Origin: Rhodospirillum centenum SW
GTDB lineage: Bacteria; Pseudomonadota; Alphaproteobacteria; Azospirillales; Azospirillaceae
DNA length: 64,000 nucleotides
Direction of reading: 5' to 3'
NCBI RefSeq assembly: GCF_000016185.1
Contig: NC_011420.2
Location: 1,322,501-1,386,500, forward strand
Positions 1 through 7,915 of this stretch are shown here, one piece after another. A program made the translations under genes and the position numbers. How positions within the stretch are numbered: the first letter of the stretch is position 1; every line of letters begins with the position of its first letter. Under the pieces are notes generated by a model. It searched no databases. It saw nothing but the letters and a program-made list of their open reading frames with translations, and had not been told where the DNA came from.

Positions 1-1
1 G

Positions 2-670
2 CTGGGCTGCGCCGGCGGCGTGCTGGGGCTGGCGCGGGCGGCCAACTGGGCCGCCAGCATGCCGGACCGCACCGTGCTGTTCCTGGTGGTGGAGCTGTGC
101 GGGCTGTCCTTCCGGCATGGCGACCTGAGCAAGGCGAACGTCGTGGCCACGGCCCTGTTCGGCGACGGCGCCGCTGCCGTACTGCTGCGTGCCGATCCGC
201 CGGAAGCGGGCGGGCGCCCGACACGGGGCCGGAGTTCCGGCGACCTGGGCCGGGTCGTCGGCTGGGCGGAACATACCTGGCCGGACACGCTGGACATCAT
301 GGGCTGGCGGGTCGAGGACGATGGCCTGGGCGTCATCTTCTCACAGAGCATCCCCCGGCTGGTGCGGGAAAGGTTCGGCCCGGTGGTCGATTCCTTCCTG
401 GACCGGCAGGGCCTGTCGCGCCGCCGGCTGGCCGGCAGCCTCTGCCATCCCGGCGGCGCCAAGGTGCTGGAGGCGCTGGAAGAGGTGCTGGCGCCGGCCA
501 CCGGCGGGCTGGACGATGCCCGCAGCGTGCTGCGCGATTACGGCAACATGTCGGCCGCCACCGTCCTGTTCGTGCTGGAGCGGCGGATCGCCGGCGGGGC
601 CCGCGGGCCGCACCTGATGACGGCCCTGGGGCCGGGATTCACAGCGGCGCTGGCCCTGCTGGAGCTTTAA
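2..670 (+). CDS. Type III polyketide synthase, 3' part only
   Basis: C-terminal part of a chalcone/stilbene-synthase-type enzyme, which extends an acyl-CoA starter with malonyl-CoA without a carrier protein. The frame enters from the left edge, so the N-terminal portion lies outside. The whole catalytic triad is visible: the nucleophile Cys of GCAGG at 8-10, His of CHPGGAK at 446-448, Asn of GNMSAA at 545-547. The stop at 668-670 lies 3 nt before the next ATG on the same strand, and the partner is an isoprenylcysteine-type methyltransferase. That pairing is known from bacterial alkylpyrone/alkylresorcinol loci, so a methylated alkylpyrone-like product is a reasonable inference. The actual starter and product cannot be read from sequence. 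Confidence 0.9.
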   Translation: MGCAGGVLGLARAANWAASMPDRTVLFLVVELCGLSFRHGDLSKANVVATALFGDGAAAVLLRADPPEAGGRPTRGRSSGDLGRVVGWAEHTWPDTLDIMGWRVEDDGLGVIFSQSIPRLVRERFGPVVDSFLDRQGLSRRRLAGSLCHPGGAKVLEALEEVLAPATGGLDDARSVLRDYGNMSAATVLFVLERRIAGGARGPHLMTALGPGFTAALALLEL

Positions 671-673
671 GGG

Positions 674-1204
674 ATGACGGTGGGGCTGCCGCATCTGGTG
701 TTCCTGCTGGTCGCCGTGCAGCGGCTGGCGGAACTGGCGCTGGCCCGGCGGAACACGCGCCGCCTCCTGGCGCGGGGCGCCGTCGAGACCGGAGCCGGGC
801 ACTATCCCCTGTTCGTGCTGCTGCACGGCGGCTGGCTGGCGGCCCTGTTCCTGACGGTACCGGCGGACGCGCCGGTGTCCTGGCCGCTGCTGGCGCTGTT
901 CGTGCTGCTCCAGGCGGGCCGTGTCTGGGTGGTGGCGAGCCTGGGGCCGTACTGGACGACGCGGATCATCACCCTGCCCGGCGCGCCGCTGATCCGGCGG
1001 GGGCCGTTCCGCCATGTACGGCACCCGAACTACCTGGTGGTGACGGGAGAGATCGCGGTGCTGCCCCTGGCCTTCGGCGCCTGGGAGATCGCGCTCGTCT
1101 TCTCCTTCCTGAACGCCGCGCTGCTGTTCCACCGCATCCGGCAGGAAGAGCGGGCGCTGGCGCCGCGGCGCACGGTCGGAACCGGAAGCGGCCGGGCGAC
1201 CTGA
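674..1204 (+). CDS. Isoprenylcysteine carboxyl methyltransferase family protein
   Basis: A 176-residue integral membrane methyltransferase of the ICMT/PEMT superfamily, with about four hydrophobic segments. The C-terminal half holds the family signature around residues 112-125 (GPFRHVRHPNYL), where the RHPNY element contributes to SAM binding, and ends in a short basic tail. It starts 3 nt after the polyketide synthase stop and is surely cotranscribed. By analogy with BpsA/BpsB-type pairs in other bacteria it probably O-methylates the polyketide product rather than a prenylated protein. That role is inference from context. Confidence 0.85.
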   Translation: MTVGLPHLVFLLVAVQRLAELALARRNTRRLLARGAVETGAGHYPLFVLLHGGWLAALFLTVPADAPVSWPLLALFVLLQAGRVWVVASLGPYWTTRIITLPGAPLIRRGPFRHVRHPNYLVVTGEIAVLPLAFGAWEIALVFSFLNAALLFHRIRQEERALAPRRTVGTGSGRAT

Positions 1205-1334
1205 GCCCGAAGGCCGCAGCCGCACGGAGTCAGGGCCGCAGGGAGGCAGGCCCGCAGGGGGCCGATCCGGGAAATTTGCCCGCCTGCGCGCGGCATTGTA
1301 CCTTGGCCGCCCCACCACCCGATGGCACCCACCC

Positions 1335-2033
1335 GTGACCGACTTCCAACCCGCCGGTCTGGACCGGATTGAGCTGCTGAAATCCCTGACGCCCGAGGAG
1401 CGGGTCGCCCTGTCGCGCCAGTGCAGCTGGCGGCACTTCCACGCCCAGGAGCAGATCGTCGACCGCTCGTCGGAGAGCCGCGATGTCTGCTTCATCGTGG
1501 AGGGCCGGGTGCGGGTGGTGAACTACTCCCTCTCCGGCCGCGAGATCACCTTCGACGACATCGAGGCCGGCGGCTATCTGGGGGAGCTGTCCGCCATCGA
1601 CGGAGAGCCGCGCTCGGCCAGCATCGTGGCGCTGACGGAGACGCAGGTCGCCTTCATGTCGCCGCGGCTGTTCCTGGAGACGGCAACGCAACACCCGGCG
1701 GTGGCGCTGCTGGTGATGCGACGGCTGGCCCGGATCGTCCGTTCGGCGACCGGCCGGATCATGGATCTGAGCACCCTGGGCGCCAACAACCGGGTGCATG
1801 CGGAACTGCTGCGGCTGGCGAAGCCGGATCTGCGGCCGGACAACACGGCGGAGATCACCCCCGTCCCGATCCACAACGACATCGCCAGCCGGGTCAGCAC
1901 GACGCGGGAAACGGTGGCGCGGGTGTTCAGCGACCTGGCCCGCGACGGAATCCTGGAACGTCGGGGCAACCATCTGGTCATCCTCGACTTCCGGAAGCTT
2001 GAGAACATGGTCGAAGGCGTGCGGGGGGATTAG
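1335..2033 (+). CDS. Crp/Fnr family transcriptional regulator
   Basis: A 232-residue protein with an N-terminal cyclic-nucleotide-binding-type beta-barrel (residues about 10-125), a dimerisation helix and a C-terminal winged helix. The recognition helix reads TTRETVARVF. The R-E-x-x-x-R spacing matches CRP, which reads TGTGA cores, rather than FNR. Only two cysteines are visible, so there is no FNR-type iron-sulfur cluster. It is therefore probably not the protein acting on the TTGAT boxes of the cco locus. The start is uncertain: GTG at 1335 gives the usual family N-terminus, and a TTG at 1296 is in frame but lacks a ribosome site. Effector unknown. Confidence 0.85.
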   Translation: MTDFQPAGLDRIELLKSLTPEERVALSRQCSWRHFHAQEQIVDRSSESRDVCFIVEGRVRVVNYSLSGREITFDDIEAGGYLGELSAIDGEPRSASIVALTETQVAFMSPRLFLETATQHPAVALLVMRRLARIVRSATGRIMDLSTLGANNRVHAELLRLAKPDLRPDNTAEITPVPIHNDIASRVSTTRETVARVFSDLARDGILERRGNHLVILDFRKLENMVEGVRGD

Positions 2034-2093
2034 GGCGCATACCTGCCGGTCTAACCCCGGCGGCGGTGTGATGCCCCGGACACATCTTTGACC

Positions 2094-2122
2094 TTTCAAA
2101 CCCGGGCCGGGAGGTTTATATA
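2094..2122 (+). promoter_or_regulatory. Candidate promoter of the 2129-2226 small RNA
   Basis: TATATA at 2117-2122 makes a good -10 element. A weak TTTCAA sits 17 nt upstream at 2094-2099. A better -35-like TTGACC at 2088-2093 is too far away (23 nt). Transcription would start near 2129, just before the first hairpin. Sequence-only call. Confidence 0.4.
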
Positions 2123-2128
2123 GAGGAC

Positions 2129-2226
2129 AGCTTGACCGTGACAGTTTCGCCACGGTCAAGCCTTCAACCTCCTTATGAGGCTCCCTTCATCTTCGCCGGC
2201 TGTCCGCAGCCGGCGATCTTTTTTTG
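2129..2226 (+). ncRNA. Candidate small regulatory RNA
   Basis: About 100 nt between two convergent genes with the layout of a trans-acting sRNA. A perfect 10-bp hairpin at 2131-2160 (CTTGACCGTG pairs with CACGGTCAAG, 10-nt loop) comes first. A weak second hairpin CCTC/GAGG follows at about 2169-2181, whose 5' side holds an anti-Shine-Dalgarno-like CCTCC. The end is an intrinsic terminator at 2194-2225. A -10 element lies upstream and no gene on this strand follows, so a 5'-UTR role is excluded. Alphaproteobacterial sRNAs such as AbcR share three hairpins and CCUCC-type seeds. I cannot assign a family. Confidence 0.5.
2194..2225 (+). terminator. Rho-independent terminator
   Basis: A 9-bp GC-rich stem (CGCCGGCTG / CAGCCGGCG) with a TCCG loop, followed by a seven-T run at 2219-2225. 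It works only for rightward transcription, because no T-run exists on the other strand. Confidence 0.85.
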
Positions 2227-2246
2227 ACAGGAGCTTTTTTGACAGG
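2220..2246 (+). repeat. Tandem 15-bp repeat containing T-runs
   Basis: TTTTTTGACAGG occurs at 2220-2231 and again at 2235-2246. The first copy starts with the terminator T-run, so the second may be a slippage duplication of the terminator tail. Confidence 0.7.
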
Positions 2247-2275
2247 GACCCTTTCCCGGGGAGCGTCCGCCTGTC

Positions 2276-2587
2276 CTATCCGCTTACACGCGCGAATTCG
2301 CGGAAAGTGACGGCGATCTTGTCTTCGACGATCGTCACCTCGCCACGGCCGACCATGCGGCCGGAGACGATGATGTCCGACAGGTCGTCGATCTTGCGGT
2401 CGAGTTCAACGATAGCGCCGCGCCCCAGCTTCAGCAGGTCGCGCACACGGATGGTCGAGGTGCCGAGGACGACGCTGACCTCCACCTCCGTGTCATAGAT
2501 GGCGGAAATCTCCGGCAGCTCGGAGTCCGCCTTCTTCGGCTCCGCCTGACCGCCGAACATGGCATCGATGTCGTCCTGGTCCGCCAT
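2276..2587 (-). CDS. fliN: FliN-family flagellar motor switch protein
   Basis: 103 residues, the size of short FliN proteins. The N-terminus is acidic and variable (ADQDDIDAMFGG) and carries a typical switch-protein DDIDAMF motif. Residues about 30-103 form a SpoA (surface presentation of antigens) domain with VEVSVVLG and LGRGAIVELD. FliN forms the lower C-ring with FliM and binds CheY. I chose ATG 2587 because the longer frame to 2638 adds a non-homologous stretch. No other flagellar gene is near, so this copy is an orphan and could be an accessory paralogue rather than the main FliN. Confidence 0.85.
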   Translation of the reverse strand: MADQDDIDAMFGGQAEPKKADSELPEISAIYDTEVEVSVVLGTSTIRVRDLLKLGRGAIVELDRKIDDLSDIIVSGRMVGRGEVTIVEDKIAVTFREFARVSG

Positions 2588-2792
2588 GATCCGTGGAGTC
2601 CCTCTGCTGTTCCGGACCGCTGCGCCAGGACCCGACATGGTCCCGGCCCGCCGGGGATAGGCTGCATCCTACCATGCAAGAGGGGCATTCAGAGGGGGAA
2701 ATGATGGGGCGGAACGGGCGGACCGGGAGCGCTGCGGCCGGCGCTCCCGGTCGGGTTCTGCCCCCATCGGCACAGACCGGGCTGGCGCCGGC

Positions 2793-2993
2793 TCACTCGG
2801 CCGGAGCGGCCTCCGTCTCCGGCTCGGAACCCGAGCGCTCGTAACGGAGGATCAGCCACAGGTTCAGCAGAACGCCGATCCCGAAGCAGACCACGCCGGC
2901 GAGGAAGAGTTCGTTGTCGGTGGCCCCGGCGGAGAGGAAGAGGCCGAAGAGAGCGACCAGGGCCCCCGTGAGGCCGAGCATGGGAGAACGCAT
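2793..2993 (-). CDS. Small two-helix membrane protein
   Basis: 66 residues with two predicted transmembrane helices (residues about 5-22 and 28-50), then an acidic tail (GSEPETEAAPAE). No known family is recognised. It lies 41 nt downstream of ccoS on the same strand, the last gene of the cbb3 assembly run, so it may be cotranscribed and connected with oxidase biogenesis. That is positional inference only. Confidence 0.65.
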   Translation of the reverse strand: MRSPMLGLTGALVALFGLFLSAGATDNELFLAGVVCFGIGVLLNLWLILRYERSGSEPETEAAPAE

Positions 2994-3034
2994 TTAAAAC
3001 TCCGAAAGCAGGAACAAGGTGTCAGGAGGGGACG

Positions 3035-3223
3035 TCAGGCCACGCGGGATCCGACGGAACTGTCGGATTTCCGCGGCAACGGCTTGTCATCGTCGAAAAG
3101 TATCCGCGTCGCCGCACCGTCGAGGTCGTCGAACTGGCCGGACCGCACCGACCAGAAGAACGCCGCAAGGCCCAGAAGCCCCAGGAACAGGGCCACTGGA
3201 ATCAGCAGCAACAGGCTGTTCAT
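3035..3223 (-). CDS. ccoS: cbb3-type cytochrome oxidase assembly protein CcoS
   Basis: 62 residues: one N-terminal transmembrane helix (about 5-26), the conserved FFWSVRSGQFDDLDG signature, then a short polar tail with RILFDDD. CcoS is required for cofactor insertion (heme and copper) into the catalytic subunit CcoN. The ATG overlaps the ccoI stop by 4 nt, which implies translational coupling. Confidence 0.93.
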   Translation of the reverse strand: MNSLLLLIPVALFLGLLGLAAFFWSVRSGQFDDLDGAATRILFDDDKPLPRKSDSSVGSRVA

Positions 3224-5679
3224 GATCCACCTCCTGCACGAGCCCCCGTCCGACGGCCGGACAGACGCATCGCATTACCGATGACGATCAGCGAGGACGA
3301 AGACATCGCCACCGCCGCCACCAGGGGCGTGGCATGTCCTAGCATCGCGATAGGGACGGCACACATGTTATATATCAGTGTGAAACCGAGATTTTGCCGC
3401 ACCAGCCGGTCAGCCATGCGGGCAACGGCCAGCAGATCGGCCACCGGCGCCAGCCGGTCGCCCTGGAAGACAGCATCCGCCGCGGTCTGCGCGATGTCCA
3501 CCGCCGAAGCCGGAGACGCGGAAACGTCGGCCGCAGCGAGCGCTGCCGCGTCGTTCAGCCCGTCCCCCACCATCAGCACGCGGCGGCCCGCAGCGCGCAG
3601 TTCGGCCAGCCGGGCGCACTTGCCCGCCGGGTCCACCCCGCCCCGCCAGTCGTCCAGCCCTGTCTCGGCCGCCAGCGCGGCCACCGCTTCCGGCCGGTCG
3701 CCGGAAAGCAGCTCGACCCGGTAGCCGGCGCGGCGCAGATCGCTCACCACCGTGGCCGCGTCGCTGCGGGCCCGGTCGGCGAAGGCGAAGCGGACGGGCG
3801 CCCGGCCCGGCTCCGCCAGCCACAGCTCGGCATCCGCAACCGCGCCTGACGGTCCCGGGGCTGCCGCAGCGGGCGCCCCCACGAAGGCGCGGCTGCCCAG
3901 GCGCACGGTGCCGTCCGCGGTGTCCAGCTCCAGGCCGCGGCCCGGCAGTTCCCGCACGCCGATGGCGACGGGTCCGGGCCCGGCGGCCCGGGCCAGGGCG
4001 CGGGACAGCGGGTGCCGGCTGTTCCGGGCCAGCGTGGCCGCCCGGTCCAGAACTGCCGCGTCGCGGCCGGCATCGGGCAGCAGCTCCGGCCGGCCCAGCG
4101 TCAGGGTGCCGGTCTTGTCGAACACCACGGTATCGACCGTCGCCAGCCGCTCCAGCGCCGTGGCGGACTTCAGCAGCGTCCCCTGGCGCAGCAGCCGGTC
4201 GCTCGCCACCACCTGCACGGCCGGAACCGCGAGCGCGAGCGCGCAGGGACAGGTGATGATGAGCACGGCCACCGCGATGAGCAGGGCCGGCTGCCAGTCC
4301 AGGCCCACCCCCAGGGTCCAGGCCAGGAAGGTGCCGAGAGCCAGGGTGTGGACGACGGGCGTGTAGTGGCGCGCCACCCGGTCGGCCAGGGCGACGAAGC
4401 GGGCACGGCCCTGCTCCGCCGCCTCCATCAGGCGCACGATCTCCGCCAGCAGCGTTCCCTCGCCGCTGGCCGTCACCGTCACCCGGAGGGGGGCGGAGAG
4501 GTTCAGCATGCCCGCGAACAGGCGTGTTCCCGGCTCGACCGGCAGCGGCCGGGTCTCCCCGGTGACGACGCTGGTGTCCACCTCGGAACGCCCCTCCGCC
4601 ACGGCACCGTCCACGCCCACCCGCTCCCCCGCCGCCACCAGGACAGTGGCACCGGCAGGCACGGCGGAGGGAGCCGACAGCGCGATGCTGCCGTCCGGTT
4701 GGAGCACGGTGACCGGCGCACGGGCCAGAGCCAGCAGATGTTCCGCCGCCGACCGGGCGCGGCCACGGGCCCGGCTGTCCAGATAGCGCCCGATCAGCAG
4801 GAAGAAGAGCAGCATCACGGCGCCGTCGAAATAGGCGTGCTGCCCCTGGTTCATCGTCTCCCACAGGCTGATGCCGCTGGCCAGCGTCACGCCCAGGGAG
4901 ATCGGCACGTCCATGTTGCTGCGCCCGGCCCGCAGCGCGGCGATCGCCGAGCGGAAGAAGGGCCGCCCGGCATAGAGCACCGTCGGCAGCGCGATCAGCG
5001 CCGACAGCCAGTGCATCAGGGTGCGCGTGGCATCGCCCATGCTACCGGCATGCCCCGACCAGACGGAGACGGACAGCAGCATGATGTTCATGGCGGCGAA
5101 GCCGGCCACGGCCATGCAGCGCAGCAGTTCGCGCTCGTGCCGGGCCTGAGGGTCGTTCTCCGCCGCGGTGTCGAACGGGGCGAGGCGGTAGCCGAGCCGG
5201 CGCACCGTCGCCACCAGCCCTTCCGCCCGCTCACGCGGGCCGGACCAGCGCAGGGTCAGACGGCGCGTGGTCAGATTGACCCGTACCTCCTCCACCTGCG
5301 GCTGCTTCGCCAGGGCCGTTTCGATCAGCCAGACACAGGCCCCGCAGGTCAGCCCGTCCACCCGCATCCGCAGGCAGTGCGACCCGTCCGGCCGGTCCTC
5401 CACCTGCGACAGCAAGTCGAGCTTCACCTCCTCGGTGGCCTGAAGCGGTTCCGCCGGTGCCGTCTCCCGCCGCCGGTAGTAGGCATCGAGCCCCAGTTCG
5501 TGGATCAGGGCATGGGCGCCCTCGCACCCGGCACAGCAGAAACGGTCGCCCGGACGCGGCACCGGCAGCCCGCAATGCAGGCAGCCCCCCGCGCCCGGGG
5601 CCTGTCCGGCCTCACCGGGCCGGCGGGCGGACAGCCCGTCGCCCGGAGCCGTGTCGAGGTCGAACAGGGCGAGGCTCAT
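3220..5679 (-). CDS. ccoI: Copper-exporting P1B-type ATPase CcoI/FixI
   Basis: 819 residues. An N-terminal four-Cys cluster (CLHCG, CCAGC at about 35-58) precedes a heavy-metal-associated domain with TCGAC. Then come transmembrane helices, the actuator TGE loop (VVTGETRP), the ion-binding CPC motif (ITCPCALA), the phosphorylation site DKTGTLT and the hinge GDGLNDAAAL. CcoI moves Cu(I) to the periplasm for the CuB site of the cbb3 oxidase. It overlaps ccoH by 4 nt upstream and ccoS by 4 nt downstream. The domain order and context separate it from CopA-type detoxification pumps. Confidence 0.95.
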   Translation of the reverse strand: MSLALFDLDTAPGDGLSARRPGEAGQAPGAGGCLHCGLPVPRPGDRFCCAGCEGAHALIHELGLDAYYRRRETAPAEPLQATEEVKLDLLSQVEDRPDGSHCLRMRVDGLTCGACVWLIETALAKQPQVEEVRVNLTTRRLTLRWSGPRERAEGLVATVRRLGYRLAPFDTAAENDPQARHERELLRCMAVAGFAAMNIMLLSVSVWSGHAGSMGDATRTLMHWLSALIALPTVLYAGRPFFRSAIAALRAGRSNMDVPISLGVTLASGISLWETMNQGQHAYFDGAVMLLFFLLIGRYLDSRARGRARSAAEHLLALARAPVTVLQPDGSIALSAPSAVPAGATVLVAAGERVGVDGAVAEGRSEVDTSVVTGETRPLPVEPGTRLFAGMLNLSAPLRVTVTASGEGTLLAEIVRLMEAAEQGRARFVALADRVARHYTPVVHTLALGTFLAWTLGVGLDWQPALLIAVAVLIITCPCALALAVPAVQVVASDRLLRQGTLLKSATALERLATVDTVVFDKTGTLTLGRPELLPDAGRDAAVLDRAATLARNSRHPLSRALARAAGPGPVAIGVRELPGRGLELDTADGTVRLGSRAFVGAPAAAAPGPSGAVADAELWLAEPGRAPVRFAFADRARSDAATVVSDLRRAGYRVELLSGDRPEAVAALAAETGLDDWRGGVDPAGKCARLAELRAAGRRVLMVGDGLNDAAALAAADVSASPASAVDIAQTAADAVFQGDRLAPVADLLAVARMADRLVRQNLGFTLIYNMCAVPIAMLGHATPLVAAVAMSSSSLIVIGNAMRLSGRRTGARAGGGS

Positions 5680-6176
5680 CGGGCGAACAACCGCTCGGAC
5701 AGGACGTAGGCGTCACCACCGTTGTGCAGCGTCGCCTTGAGATCCCACTGCCCCGGCCGGGGCAGCACGGCATGGGCGACGAAGCGGCCGTCGCCCACAT
5801 AGTCGAAGGCCAGGGGGACATCGGGGATCACTTCCACCGGGCGCACCAGCCGGGCTGCCGCGACGCGCAGAGCGGAGAGCGGGGCACCATCGCGCCCCGT
5901 CACCGTGAGCACGATGCGGCCGTCCAGCGGCCCGCCGATCGGCTCGAACCCGGCCTTCACCGTCCAGCCCAGCGCGTCCTGCCGCGACTGGGCCTCCAGC
6001 ACCTCGTTGTAATGAATGCCGCGCTCATAGGGCTTGGGCACGACAAGCCCGGTCCATGATTTCAACGCGACCACGATCAGGATCGCGTTGACCACGACCA
6101 CGATCAGCATGCCGCCGACGAACACCCAGGGAATCCAGGCGCTCTTGCGGGGAGACTCGGTCGGAACGGTCGTCAC
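5676..6176 (-). CDS. ccoH: cbb3 oxidase assembly protein CcoH/FixH
   Basis: About 166 residues: one N-terminal transmembrane helix (WVFVGGMLIVVVVNAILIV) and a periplasmic immunoglobulin-like domain ending in WDLKATLHNG. CcoH associates with the assembling cbb3 complex. I chose GTG 6176 (start VTTVPTES) because AGGGAAGGAT sits 9 nt upstream and because ATG 6245 would run 44 nt into ccoG. The stop overlaps the ccoI start by 4 nt. Confidence 0.92.
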   Translation of the reverse strand: MTTVPTESPRKSAWIPWVFVGGMLIVVVVNAILIVVALKSWTGLVVPKPYERGIHYNEVLEAQSRQDALGWTVKAGFEPIGGPLDGRIVLTVTGRDGAPLSALRVAAARLVRPVEVIPDVPLAFDYVGDGRFVAHAVLPRPGQWDLKATLHNGGDAYVLSERLFAR

Positions 6177-6201
6177 GGTCGATATCCTTCCCTGGCAGCG
6201 G

Positions 6202-7713
6202 TCAGTGCAGTGCGGCGGGCCGCGGCCCGACGAACACGGCATCATAACGGTCGCCGGTGCCGCCCACCGGGTCGCGCAGGATGAACTGGATGGAGGTGGA
6301 GTCGGAAGTCAGGGCACCGCGTGGCGCGGTAACGAAGACACGGAACGGCACCACCGTGTCCGGCTGTGCATGCAGCACCACCGGGCCGCCGCGATCACTT
6401 TCACCGACATCCTGCACCACCAGACGCGCGCCGTCGATACCCACGACGCTCAGTTCGTAATCCACGTCGGCCCGCCGCTTGTTCAGGATCTTCAGCGTGT
6501 AACCGTTGCGGATGTCGCCGTCCGACAGGGTGACGAACAGCGGCGCGCGGTCGCGCAGCACGTTCACCTCTACCGTCGTGCGGGTGGCGAGCGCTGCGGC
6601 CATCACGGCGCAGACCAGCAGCAGCAGCCCGGCATAGATCAGCGTGCGCGGCCGCACCGGGCGGAACTTCGTGGGCAGCCCCTTGGACCGGGCCTCCTGA
6701 TTGTTCTCCGTATCGAAGGTGACAAGGTTCAGCGGCCGTCCGACCTTCGTCATGATATCGTTGCAGGCGTCGATGCAGAGGCCGCAGCCGATGCATTCGA
6801 GCTGCAGACCGTCACGGATGTCGATGCCCGTCGGACAGGCGGCGATGCACTGGCCGCAGTCGATGCAGTCGCCCAGCCCCTCCGGCGCCGGTCCGGCCTT
6901 GGAGCCGCCGCGCGGTTCGCCCCGCCACTTCTCGTAGGTCACGACCATGCTGTCACGGTCGAGCATGGCCGCCTGGAAACGGGGCCAGGGGCACATGTAG
7001 GTGCAGACCTGCTCCCGCGCCCAGCCGGCCAGCAGATAGGTGGTCGCCGTGAACAGGCCGACGAAGAAATACTGCTTGGCGGTCGCCGCGCCGGTGAAGA
7101 AGTCAACCACGAAGGTCGGCGCATTGTTGAAGTAGAGAACCCAGGCGCCGCCGGTAGCCAGCGAGATCAGCAGCCAGGCGGTATGCGTCGCCGTCTTGAG
7201 GCCGACCTTCCTGACCGACAGGGGTGACTGGTCCAGCCGCATGCGGGCGCCGCGGTCCCCCTCGATCACGCGCTCCACCCACATGAACAGATCGGTCCAG
7301 ACCGTCTGCGGGCAGGTATAGCCGCACCAGACCCGGCCATAGAGGGAGGTGACGAGGAACAGACCGAAGGCACCGAGCACCAGCAGGCCTGTGATGTAGT
7401 AGACCTCCTGCGGCCAGATCTCGATCCAGAGGAAGTAGGCACGCCCCGCCGACATGTCGATCAGCACGGCCTGATCCGGCGCCCCCGGCCCACGGTCCCA
7501 GCGAATCCAGGGCACCAGATAGTAGAGGCTGAGGCAGAAGACAAGCACCGCGGTCTTGACGCGACGGTACGGTCCGGTCACGGCCTTGGGATAGACCTTG
7601 ACCCGGTCGGCATAGAGGGACTGGTCGGCGGACGCGGCTTCGGTCGTCGGCTTCTGCTTGCGAGACCGGACCGCAACGGCCGGCTTCTCCATCAGATCTG
7701 TTTCGCCATCCAT
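6202..7713 (-). CDS. ccoG: Cytochrome c oxidase accessory protein CcoG/FixG/RdxA
   Basis: 503 residues with five or so transmembrane helices and two [4Fe-4S] ferredoxin motifs in series near residues 265-310 (CGQCIAACP, then CIGCGLCIDAC). The membrane-side cysteine motifs WCGYTCPQ and CTYMCPWP of the family are also present. The C-terminal domain is Ig-like (FixG_C). CcoG acts as a cupric reductase supplying Cu(I) to the cbb3 assembly machinery. It is the first gene of the assembly operon and has its own 200-nt upstream region, separated from ccoP by a terminator. Confidence 0.95.
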   Translation of the reverse strand: MDGETDLMEKPAVAVRSRKQKPTTEAASADQSLYADRVKVYPKAVTGPYRRVKTAVLVFCLSLYYLVPWIRWDRGPGAPDQAVLIDMSAGRAYFLWIEIWPQEVYYITGLLVLGAFGLFLVTSLYGRVWCGYTCPQTVWTDLFMWVERVIEGDRGARMRLDQSPLSVRKVGLKTATHTAWLLISLATGGAWVLYFNNAPTFVVDFFTGAATAKQYFFVGLFTATTYLLAGWAREQVCTYMCPWPRFQAAMLDRDSMVVTYEKWRGEPRGGSKAGPAPEGLGDCIDCGQCIAACPTGIDIRDGLQLECIGCGLCIDACNDIMTKVGRPLNLVTFDTENNQEARSKGLPTKFRPVRPRTLIYAGLLLLVCAVMAAALATRTTVEVNVLRDRAPLFVTLSDGDIRNGYTLKILNKRRADVDYELSVVGIDGARLVVQDVGESDRGGPVVLHAQPDTVVPFRVFVTAPRGALTSDSTSIQFILRDPVGGTGDRYDAVFVGPRPAALH

Positions 7714-7802
7714 CGTGGCACCTTCGAATCGGGCGTCGCGGAGGGCCCGCAGGCTACCGGCTTGCCCAGAGGAAAAATTGGCCCGTGACGCTTTGTCCCG
7801 CC

Positions 7803-7816
7803 ATGCGCTAGATCAA
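7803..7816 (-). promoter_or_regulatory. Possible degenerate FNR/FixK site upstream of ccoG
   Basis: On the minus strand TTGATCTAGCGCAT: one perfect TTGAT half, the usual CTAG centre, and a poor second half. It lies 90 nt upstream of the ccoG start. The second half is weak enough to make this tentative. Confidence 0.35.
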
Positions 7817-7844
7817 GAATGTCGCAGGCCCGCGGGGAACGCTT

Positions 7845-7885
7845 GAAAAACCAAGCGCCCGTCCGGGTGGTCCCGGACAGGCGCT
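7845..7885 (-). terminator. Terminator between ccoP and ccoG
   Basis: A long stem, AGCGCC-C-GTCCGGG / CCCGGAC-A-GGCGCT, with a TGGT loop and one mismatch. On the minus strand it is followed by TTGGTTTTTC. It ends the ccoNOQP transcript 30 nt after the ccoP stop. Confidence 0.85.
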
Positions 7886-7915
7886 CGGCTCACCCTGACA
7901 CGATCGGGAGGAAGC

